Shown here in pieces: positions 36,801 through 47,100 of a stretch of 64,000 bases of DNA. Both the position numbers and the translations under genes were made by a program. This DNA is from Euwallacea fornicatus (lineage: Eukaryota; Arthropoda; Insecta; Coleoptera; Curculionidae), in NCBI RefSeq assembly GCF_040115645.1, contig NC_089547.1, positions 4,960,001-5,024,000 on the forward strand, in the 5' to 3' direction. Within the stretch, counting starts at the first letter, position 1; every line of letters begins with the position of its first letter. The notes beneath the pieces were generated by a model, which had not been told where the DNA came from, made no database searches, and saw only the letters and a list, made by a program, of their open reading frames with translations.

Positions 36801-38912
36801 GCAGCAAGCACAACAGGGCTAGTTTAGTGGCTTTTCGGCCGGGTCGCGTCTTCCACAGCAAATAAGTGTCCCACAACATCACTTGACTGGCAATTTTATG
36901 AATTTGCGAGAATATTCCGGTTTGCACTCGGTAGGAGTAACGGAAGATAGAGAAAATCGTCGTGAAAATAGTGGTGAAGATTTTGGTGAGAAGTAGCTTA
37001 AAAGAGGTCCATTGCGTGACAGTTCTCCTGTAAAAAAAAATTGAAGTAAAAGGCTTTAAAGTCCGAAAGTTAACTTTTGATGTTAACTGCACCTTCAAGA
37101 ACCTACTCACCTTCTGATCATATATTCTTCAGAGTGACCATTGTACCCAGCCCCTTGTCTGGATTTTGCACTTAAATCTCCAACATACTTCAACGTTAAC
37201 ATGTCTTCAGTGTTAATATATTTGTGAGCCACATTTTCTGAATAAAAGTTCTGAGAAGAGTCATATGACAGACCAGAATCATTCAAAGCGTGGATGGTTT
37301 TCCTGGACATATTGGGCATAGCAACAACTCCTGGCGCAATTTCCACTCGGTCTTTGGAATGTGGAGAGTAGGTCCAGTCAGTTTTGGGATACACACTTAA
37401 AGCGAAAAGAGAACCATTAGAAAATCACAAAATTGTACAAAATGTTTGCTAACAAGCGTGCTTCTTGAAAATTTGGCGAAGGAACTATCTTCACTAACCT
37501 GCCTACAAGTACCTACATTACTTATCTGTAAAGTCAGAGGCAAGAAACTAGCAGAGCTAACCTATTCACCTATATCAACTGGCTGCAGTATTCGTGAGTT
37601 TGATACATAATTTAACGAGATATTTTTCCATCCAAGACAATTAATATTGATTACTGGATTCATTCCATGATATTTGGTGTTTTTCGTCACTATCCCATTT
37701 TTTATTAAGTCTGAGACAAACAAAAATGCAAAATAGCCGCTGTTTCATACCTAATATGCACTAGCACCGAATCCTGTATAAGATCACTTTTAACCAAATT
37801 AATAACAAAACAGTTCGTTTCAGAATAAAAATTTAACGAATCCAACCGAGGCCAACGCAGAGTGAGATATTCATACGGAAATAAAAAAGTTTGTTTACAA
37901 ACCATTCAGGGCATTATCAAGAAAAAAAGCACTCACTCCCAATACCGGCCGCTCCTTCTGTACAACTCCAAAGCCGGCATTTCCTTTCCGTTGCCCACAG
38001 CCTTAGTGTTTTCTATCAGTTGGTTGGTCTGATTCTGTCTGATGGTTTTGCTGGAACTGACCTCATTTTCCCCATCTTCAGATGAATAATCTGATGTTTT
38101 TAAGATGCGGCTGCGTAGCGACCGTTCCGACTTCAAGCCCGGAGACGATTTCTTGACACTGTTAAGTTTCGGTGACGGGGTCGAAGTAGCCCTGAGAGTG
38201 TTGACTTCGTCTGTAGAACTGGAGGCGCTTTCGTTGATCCTAAATTCAAATCGAAAGATTAAATTTCGATCGCAGAAACGAACAAGAACATAAGTATATT
38301 ATTTATGGAAATGACTTTACCTGAATCGTCACAGATTTATATTTACAGATTTGCGAAGGACAAGGTCGAACAATAAAGTGGATTATAGTACGGGAATCCG
38401 TGGGCGTAAATCAATATTAGTGAAATAAAGTGAATGAGCAATTCTTGTTGATTTTAATATATTAATTGGTAAATAATCATTTTACTACAAGAATTATTAC
38501 CCTGCTAAATGGTTAGCCCTGTAAATGAACATTTTCTTTGATAAGATAACGGAGCATGCTCATTATAGACATTGAAAAATACTTTTTTCAAATTTAGGAC
38601 GCGGAACTGGAAAAATTAATCTGCAGTTTAACACAAGAGGTGGTCTCAAGATTCCAAATGTACAAAACGCCACATGAATATTTCCCAAACTCGTCATTTT
38701 CAAAAGAGAAAAGGAAAATTTCACTCAGTTTCCCAAGCAGAAATTCCCCTCTCTGCAAGAACAACTTACTTCACAACAGTGGTTTTTCTTATCAACCTAG
38801 TCCCAGTCTTCTCCACGCGGTTCCCACTGCTCGATTCCTTCTGAATGAATTCCTCACTCAAATATGGAGTTCTTGATCTAGACCTACTGGAACGCAGCTC
38901 CATGTTGCTCAT
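33882..38912 (-). CDS. koi: SUN-domain inner nuclear membrane protein (klaroid/SUN1-2 type)
   Basis: Complete 804-aa protein in five exons: 38770-38912, 37937-38239, 37111-37395, 36783-37027 and 33882-35320, all GT-AG and in phase. SUN proteins span the inner nuclear membrane and bind KASH peptides in the perinuclear space, linking lamina to cytoskeleton. The N-terminal nucleoplasmic part (about 1-310) is Ser/Arg-rich and basic. A strong transmembrane segment lies at about residues 313-333 (LALLCLLPLLLLGGAWLL). A helical coiled-coil luminal region follows (about 370-620, with SSEQLEAIAKAVKRFL and QQLLIDTLLKEIDKMRKDI). The SUN domain runs from about 627 to 800 (DYAMESMGGQVVSTRCT, PGDCWAFQNFPGFVVVKLS, DFEVYGLREENDKEPVLLGVYQFEL with the usual cysteine and aromatic positions). 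It could also be called a generic SUN1/2 homologue; the gene symbol follows the Drosophila orthologue. Confidence 0.93.
36154..36175 (+). repeat. Poly-T tract (T22) in a SUN-gene intron
   Basis: A run of 22 T followed by AAATAAAA within the 1.46-kb fourth intron (35321-36782) of the SUN-domain gene. On the transcript strand it is A22. It might be the tail of an old retroelement, but no body or duplication could be recognised. Confidence 0.8.
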
Positions 38913-39476
38913 CTTTACCGTCTGGATGCCGCGGTCCTCAACTTATAAATACAGAACTAACCTTTTTGAATCTTAAAATAGTATAGTTCTTCCTGTCGTG
39001 TGTGATTTTATTTTGGGGACAAAAGAAGAGGGCTGGCCAGATGCAGCAATTTGGTGGATTTCAGTTCTGCGAAGGAGAAATTCCAGTATTTTTAGGATAT
39101 TTTTTTAATTCTGGATGTGGTATGGGAACTGTTATTACGGTGCAAGGCCAATAATGAGTAAATAAAGTCATAATTAACTTGTATGTATGCTGCAATGAAG
39201 AACAAAGTTTTGCAAGTAGTCATGATTAAATCATATACATAATCATAGATCATACAAGTCTAATTAAACGTTCCTAGGGACACATAAATGGTTTTAACAT
39301 GTATTCTTCAGTATGCATTTTTAAGTAATCTTTAACTTGCTCACATTGAACGAGCCAAAGATGATATGCAATTTCATGTAAAAAACTAAGGAAGAAGTTA
39401 AGCCCATATTCATGCAACAATGCCGACTGTTACAATCACAAGAGATGAAAAGACGCCGAGTCTGAGCCCCTTTTCC
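38913..39476. other. Upstream flank of the SUN gene
   Basis: No coding sequence seen. It must hold the SUN-gene promoter and probably the 3' end of the small ORF at 39477-39668. Confidence 0.5.
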
Positions 39477-39668
39477 TCAATTTTCATCATCCTTAGGATC
39501 TTCACAAAATCGTGCCAGTTCCCGGCCAAATTTACAGATCACGGGAGATCGACCCAAAATAGCTGCCAAAGGAATATTTCTATTTTTAGGCCGAACATAA
39601 CGTCCCTCCTTGCGATGAAAGTAAAATTGCTCTCCGTAAATGATTTTGTTGATTTTTCCGCGAGTCAT
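39477..39668 (-). CDS. Small basic protein of unknown function (63 aa)
   Basis: A single-exon open frame of 63 codons plus stop on the minus strand, lying in the same orientation between the SUN gene and NDUFS1. The product is basic in its first half (KINKIIYGEQFYFHRKEG), has a compact hydrophobic patch (NIPLAAILGRSPVICKFG) and ends in an acidic EDPKDDEN tail. I do not recognise the family. The composition, neither low-complexity nor shadowing another gene, looks like a real small protein, and the ATG has no in-frame extension. There is no visible signal peptide or transmembrane segment. It could equally be a chance ORF; conservation in other insects would settle it. Confidence 0.45.
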   Translation of the reverse strand: MTRGKINKIIYGEQFYFHRKEGRYVRPKNRNIPLAAILGRSPVICKFGRELARFCEDPKDDEN

Positions 39669-40368
39669 ATCCCGAATGGTTTAAGAATCCGAACCTTAAC
39701 CTATATATTTACCGTAAAATACTGGACTTTTCCGTGGTGAAAACACTTCCCCAACAAAACCACTAAATATATCACAATTTTTCAATGAATAACACAGTTT
39801 TTTTTCGTTTAAAAGTCCGTTTTTTAAGTAAACAAACACTCGGTACCCGAAAAACCGTCATTCCACGAAAAAAGCCTGCAAATTGGTGACGTCATTTGCA
39901 TTTATGTCAGAAACTACGCAATCTTCGGCGAAACTCGTATGTTACGTGTAAATAAGGGCTAAAATCGCTTGACAGATATACGAACGAAGTAACAATTGAA
40001 CTCGATATTTCCATTCTAATCTATTCCGTAGGATTGGAAAGAGATGGAAAATAAACACACGTTGCTGACTTAAATCTCCTAACAACCTTGACGAACACGC
40101 GTATGCAACCCAACGAACCATCGCCAAGAGTTTTCGATCTATTCTTAATTCGCAATAAATTTGAACTTAAACTCAATTTCGTATTTATAATGTAACCGTT
40201 TACTTACTAAAATACTAATATACAACTTAAAATAAAAAAAAATAACGAAAGGATAGCTGATACCTATCTCTAAGCACTGGAGAGTCGTAATTCAAGGGCA
40301 AAGCAAAGACAGTTCGCTTACAAAGTTATTATTCCCAAAAAATTAATCTAATTTATCACTAAAATCTC
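39669..40368. other. Spacer with NDUFS1 3' UTR
   Basis: AT-rich DNA between the NDUFS1 stop codon and the 63-aa ORF. No gene seen; it should include the NDUFS1 3' UTR and the small ORF's promoter. Confidence 0.5.
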
Positions 40369-43300
40369 TTAAAACTTGGACTGCTTTTGTTTGAGCACTG
40401 CCTGCACACACTTCGCCATCGTCGGCGAAGCCCGACTGATCGAGTCGGTCATAAAATAGTCAGAAAGCTCTTTCAGTTTCACATCAAATGGAGCACTATC
40501 CAACTGAGTTTTGATACTCTGAAACCAAAAACTGATCTCTTTACAACCTTTAAAATAAGACAAACCTCACCTTAGCCAATTCCTGTGCCTGCTTGAAGAA
40601 ATTAGCATTCTCGGCTTCACCATATCGTATCAAATGCGGAGCCACTTCCTCCAATCTACCGCGAATTTCATTCATATTGTCGTAAGGTAATTTGGCTCCT
40701 ACAATCTCCGAAAGGGCCCTTATGATTTTCCAGTCGTCTCTGGCCCTTCCGGGAGGAGCTACTGCTGCCAAAGTTTGCTGCGCCCTGCCTTCAGTGTTGA
40801 CATAAGTGGCCTGTTTCTCCGTATAAGCTGCTCCAGGCAAAATGGCATCGGCTACTGAAGCTCCATGGTCTCCATGATGTCCTGAATAAGAATTTTGATG
40901 AAGTACACATCAAGGATTAGCTTTAGTCGTACCTAAATAGATTACGAAAGTATCGTTTGATAAATCGGATTTTTCGATGGCTCCCTCGTCAGCCCCCAGA
41001 AGAAATAATACTTTCGGGTTTAATTCTCTGATTTTGTTCACTCCTGGACTGTAACCAATGTCTAAAGCTGCGACCTAAAGATGCACAATAAATAACTTTG
41101 TTATGCACGTATTTAAGAAAATTTCAACGTACTTGACTCGCCACTTTATGAAGAATATTCAACACTTTCCAGCTCTCTTCTTGAGGTCTTGCGCTCGCCG
41201 ATAGTTTCTGAGCAGCGGCCAAAATAGCACTTCCATCCGGTCTTTCCAACACCTCAGAACCGACGATAATCAATGGTTTTTTGGCGGACTGCAATTTCTT
41301 ACAAATATCGTGCTGACCGCCGGTTAATTGTTGTAAGATACTGGGACTATTGCCTAAATGTGTGTAATTGTACCGGAGATCCACTTTGGGGCCGATTAAA
41401 GCTGCGTCCAATTCATTGTGCACATAAGCCTTTCGCAGTCTTCAAATGAACAAAAAGACATAAGTTTTTATGAATATTCTTTTGCCTTCTAAGAGCTACA
41501 AGTTTATCTTCAATACAGTGTGAAGTGACCATGCAGACGTACATTTCATGAATATAAATTAACGTAATTCTGGTATCAGTTAAGTATTTTGTTGGATCCT
41601 TACCGGGAATTCAAGAGAGGAGCTTCAAACCTAGGATTAGTACCCACAAGCAACACAAAATCAGCGTCTTCAGCTCCTGCTATGCCGTTATTGAGTAAAT
41701 AACTAGAGCGCAAGTCAGTGCCAGATCCATCCATGGGGAAGGTATGTTCAGTGCATAAAGCCTCTGAACCCAGTCTGTTTAAAAAGTCCTTGACAGCCAC
41801 TAACACTTCTGCATCTGCCAGACCTCCTGCCACAGCTCCAATGCTAGATCCTTCATTACCCTTCTATAAAAACTAATACAGTCATAAGTAAAATGCACCT
41901 TACCAGCGTTTTTGATCTGCTTGGCAACTGTCAAAAGTGCTGCTTCCCAATCCACAGGCTTAAGCTCTCCTTTATTATCTTTCAGCATTGGTGTTACCAA
42001 TCTTTGCCTTTTAAGACCATCATATGAGAACCGGGATTTGTCTGCAATCCTGTAAATTTAAGAAAAATGCGCCTATTTATCACTCTCTTAAAAAAACTAA
42101 CCATTCCTCGTTGATCTCCTCATTAACTCTGGGCATGATTCTCATCACTTCTCCAGTTCGGGAGGACACAACTATGTTGGATCCCACAGCGTCCAAGACG
42201 TCAATTGAATCGATTTTGCGAATTTCCCAAGGCCGAGCAGTGAAACTATAAGGTTTGCTTGTCAAGGCTCCCACTGGGCATAAATCTATTACATTTCCAG
42301 AGAGTTCTGAAAGGAACATTTTCTCCACATAAGTGCCTATTTGCATATCGTTTCCTCGTCCAGTGGTGCCTACATAAGAAATTATAAAAATATTTGTTAA
42401 TTCAGGTTAGGTTAAATTGGATTCTCACCTAAATCATCTACTCCAGCAACCTCTGAGGCAAACCTAATGCATCTTGTACAATGAATACATCTAGTCATGA
42501 TGGTTTTGATCAATGGACCCAGGTCCTTGTCTTCAACCGCACGTTTTCCTGTATGATCTATATCTACAAATCTACAATTCAAATAAAATAATGTGATGGG
42601 AATCAGTGGAAAGGAAGAACAAACCTGGATCTATCTGACCCAAAAGCCATACTTTGGTCCTGCAAATCGCATTCGCCCCCTTGATCACAAATGGGACAAT
42701 CTAAGGGGTGGTTAACAAGCAGAAACTCCATAATTCCTTCCCGAGCTTTTTTTGTCATTTCAGAATTGGTTTTAATACGCCAACCTAAGATATAATAAAA
42801 TAAGTAGAAAATTGGAGTTGCACAGGTGGATAAACTTTTTAAAAAACTTACCCTTCATTACAGGCATGGCACATGCTGCTACAGGCTTGGGGCTCTTTTC
42901 CACTTCAACTAGACACATCCGACAATTTCCAGCTACAGCTAGTCTTTCATGATAGCAAAATCGGGGAATTTCTACCCCCACCAATGCAGCAGCCTAAAAT
43001 GAAGTCTCTTAAGAGAAACAGCAACCAAAATTTAAGAGTTTATATTTTTTAATAAATATACATTTAAATAAATTGGTGTGGAGTGTCTTGAGATAAAGTC
43101 TTGAAGGCAACATTGCAGTGCACACACTAACTAAAATTTAACAAAACAAGGGGCAAAAATGGATAATCATAAAATGTTTTCATTCAACAAACAGTGAATT
43201 TGGAAATAAATAAACATTAACTTAGAAACTGAACCAGAACTAAATACGTTACAGCTTTGTATTATAAAACCGACAATCACCTGTAATACTGTAGTTCCAG

Positions 43301-43451
43301 GATCAACTTTAACTGGGATATCATCGATAAATACTTCGACCTGTTCAGGTTTTTTAGGTGGTTGAGTGCTGGCAGCCCTTGACACTACAGCCACATGTTT
43401 GGGACTGACTTGGCTCCCCGTTAGGACCTTCCCCAAGGCAGTACGCAACAT
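40369..43451 (-). CDS. NDUFS1: NADH:ubiquinone oxidoreductase 75 kDa core subunit (complex I)
   Basis: Complete 733-aa (or 734-aa) protein in eleven exons: 43281-43451, 42852-42993, 42625-42784, 42429-42571, 42102-42369, 41899-42049, 41604-41860 (or 41863), 41133-41439, 40933-41074, 40571-40881 and 40369-40518. It is the electron-transferring N-module subunit of mitochondrial complex I. All three cluster sites are intact: [2Fe-2S] C70, C81, C84, C98; N4-adjacent [4Fe-4S] H130, C134, C137, C143; and N4 C186, C189, C192, C236 (CPVGAL). The N-terminus (MLRTALGKVLTGS, with RAAS) is a plausible mitochondrial presequence. The molybdopterin-oxidoreductase-like fold follows (TNPRFEAPLLNSR, FLLGADEG, TYVNTEGRAQQT). 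The conserved C-terminus includes YFMTDSISRASPTMAKCV. Length agrees with the Drosophila orthologue (about 731 aa). The donor of exon 6 (AAG|GTGCAT) was set by reading frame, because an upstream GTAAGG would put the next exon out of phase. Confidence 0.97.
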
Positions 43452-44136
43452 ATTTCTATCTAAAAACACACTCTACCTGTAGGTGAGAAGAGGCACTATC
43501 ATAGGTTAAAAAGAAATTACATAACACTGTCAGAATCTAAAATGAAAAGGGTGTTTGTTATGTCAATAGGGATGAACGTTTTATGTAATTCTTAAGGGAT
43601 GTATTGGTGTTTTAGGGAGAAAATACCTCTTTTTGGGCGATTCAAGCGGTTTACTGGAATTTATTATTAAAAAATTGCGACAAAATCAGACATCTGGTTG
43701 ACAGTTGTAATGGATTTGACAGGTTTGAGGATCTTTTTAGATTAAAAAAATGGCAGCGGCGATAGTCGCAAATTGGTATTTGTATGATCTAAGTTTATTA
43801 AGAAAAAAAATGGTAAATAAATGAATAAGATTATGAGGTCATCTTGAATGATATTTTTTTCAATTTAATGTCCTGGTGAATAAATTTATACTTATTTAAT
43901 TTTAATTCAGAATTTTTTTCCTATAACTTTCCCGCCATCTTTGAATAAAAAAAACAATTAACAATCTACTTCACCTAACCTCATTGTTAAGATTGTATTG
44001 TTTATTAAAATAATTTTAAATAATTTTTAATTGATTTAAAATGCCTCATAACATATTATCTTATCCTTGTCATCCTATTTATTATTGACTAAATATGATA
44101 AGCCGCTTCCTATATTAACGTCACATCAATAGAATT
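43452..44136. promoter_or_regulatory. Shared divergent promoter region, NDUFS1 / MARF1
   Basis: Start codons are 685 bp apart in head-to-head orientation. The DNA is AT-rich and has no open frame of note. Both promoters must lie here. Confidence 0.6.
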
Positions 44137-47100
44137 ATGACTTCTCAAAACTCAGACTCCAGTGATATTTCCCTCAATTTCGATACCCTGAACTTATCCG
44201 ACTGCACAGGGGGCCGCAGACGTAGAATCAAGTACCCTCCAAGACTAGTCCTAAGCGCAAACAATTTCTTCAACTCCTTCCCACATTCAGACGAAAGTTC
44301 AACCACCTATCTCAATTCTGGTACTACCTGTATTCATCTATTTGAAAAGGCATTTTCTTAGTTGTGTCTTGTAGTATCAAATGCGGGTAAGAAAAAGGCG
44401 CGTAAAACAACAGGGCTTGTGCAAAGATTACCCTCTATGGGGATATTTTGGGACATAGAGAATGTGCCGGTGCCTAAGATGAAAAGTCCTGCTGCAGTAG
44501 TGCAGAGGATCAGAGAAGTATTTTTAGAAGATTATCGAGAGTCTGAGTTTGTTGTTGTTTGTGATGTTAAAAGAGAAGCCCCACATATCATTCAAGATTT
44601 GCATGATTCTCAGGTAGGTTTCATAAACCATTTTTGCCGAATTTTAATCTTTGCAATTAGGTAAATTTAATACATGTAGCGTCTACCTCAAAAAACGCTG
44701 CAGACGAGAAACTCAGGCAGTTTTTAAGGCGGTTTGCTGAGCTCCATCCAGCTCCTTCAGCTGTAGTTTTAATTTCTGGTGACATTAATTTTGCCTCTGA
44801 TTTGTTTGATCTCAGGTTAGCTAAATCACTTAACTACAAAAGCCTCAAACTAGAGTTTATAATTATTGAAGGTACTGCAAGAAAATTCGGGTGATACTAG
44901 TCCACAATGTTAATGTAGCCAATGCCCTGATTTCATGTGCAAATGAACACCACTCGTTTACTACATTGACCCAAAACTTGCCTTTAAATTACTCGCAAAA
45001 AGCGGGGGTAAGAAATTAGATCAAAGGGGTATTGAGCTGTTGCTAACTTTAGAATTTCATTCAGGAAGTCAACACTTATTTCTTCTTGACAATAGTGAAT
45101 TTACCCAAACATATTGATAAGGGTAAAGTGAGAAATAGACTGCAATACTTGACTAACAATTGCGGGGGCAAATGCGCTGAATTTGTGGCAGAGGAGGGTA
45201 TTGCCTGTTTTAGATTCGGAAATTTTGATTTGGCCCTCAGGTGAGTTTACTGTGTGTGTGTCCATTAGGGCTCAGGAATTGTGTTTATATTTGGTTTAAT
45301 TGAGCATCTAGGTAGTAACATGTCATCATGGAGATATTTCAGAAAGCGATAGCACTCTGCATAATTAAAAAATGCTAATAGATCCGTTTATTATTACCGG
45401 AGATAAAGTATAACATTTTTTAGGCAACTTTGGCACACTGTATATTGAATGTGATGTGGTTTTGACCGTTGATGTATAATCATTTTTTTATTATTTTGCA
45501 GAGTATTATCGTCTCCTGAAGTATCTCCATGATGATATGTTACACTGTGCATATTGGAGTTTGAAAACTGCCGTTAGTGGTCTGTAATAGAGGGTGTATT
45601 TCTGCACGCATTCAGCACAGAACTGGGACCGTATACTTCTGTGCTGAAGCCGCAATTCGCATGATCATTATTAGCTTCTATACATATCTGCATTTCTGAT
45701 GAATACCTGCTGAAATGTATGTTTAAAATTCCCGCTTTGCTTTTTTCGATTGAACAAATACTAAATCGACATTCCTCATGGCGTTTTTTGCCGCACCGGA
45801 AAAAATCGTTTCGACTACAGAAAGGTCGAATAAAGTCAGTGATCGTGCTAAAACCACGTTAAAATGTGCCTAAATTTGTATTGAATTGCCTATTAGGTGA
45901 ATTTCGATTTTCCAATAACCTTCCGAATCGCCAAGTTACGAAATTATGGCGAATTTTAAGCCGTATGATAAAAGTCGCAGGTATGAAATCTCGCTTTTTA
46001 TTCCTCCAAATATATATAAATCGTTAGTCACCGGTTATGTGTAGCCACGCGGACTTCTCATAATGATGCTGAACCATTTTTATGATGGATTTTAATGCTT
46101 TCAAGGCGGACTACCCGTCCTTTTTTTAATTTTTGGAAGCAAGACCTCTCGCTACAGTATATCAGCCTGCAGGACGCGTCGTGAGGCGTTACTCTTCAAA
46201 CACTGACTACCATAGTCCCATGGAAGTTTTTTGCAGTGCAATTCGCCATACTTATTAATGCAGAACATGCGGTAGAAAAAATTCTGCGAGTCTCTCAATT
46301 TCGTTCTTTTCTTCCTTTTGCAGAGCTCAAAAGCGTATCCAAGGCGAAGACTTGTTTGGCCAGAAAATTAAGGTTCTAGCACCCTCAGTAAGGAGCTACA
46401 GTGGTAAGTCGTTTTCTGGGTATAAATGATTTTCAACGCTTTTTCTTCGAAGGTCAAAAAGTTAAAGGGGATGTCAGAGAGGCTTTCCAGCAGCAGCCAC
46501 AACGCGCCGGTAGCTATCAACATCAATATGGCAGCTCTGCACCGCCTCCAGGCTTTGAAAACCGGCAGATCAACGCATATACTTATCCTTCTTCTAACAG
46601 GAAGCTTCTTCAGGTAGCAATCTCTCAATTTCGCTTTTCTCTTTTAATTTTTCCATTGATGTTGTTACCATTCGGAACACCGTTCTGGTTCCACAAGTTT
46701 GGACTGGCTCTGGGTGTTCTCCACCAAGAAAAGCGCACTATATCTCTAAAATCCCCGTCTCTACTCCCCTACAGGACAATTCCTTGTCAATAGCCGCCGC
46801 TGCCAAATTCCGCCCCATAGGCAAAATGGGCCTGTCCCCATCGTTCGGAAGCGGCCAAAACGTTTCTCCCATGGAAATAAGCACTGAGCAGTACCAGAAC
46901 AGCTTTGTCAATCGCAGGACTCCGTCGAGCAGTAGACAGAGCACCCCTCAGGATCAATTGAATTTAGGGGCCAGCGCCCTTCACCTCCCTTACGGACGCA
47001 TCCGGGGGACAAGCGGAAGTTCAGAATTTAGCGACAGTGATGGAAAAGTTTGTAATGTGCAATGAAGCATTGAGGGGTTTTAATTGCCAATTTTCTTAGG

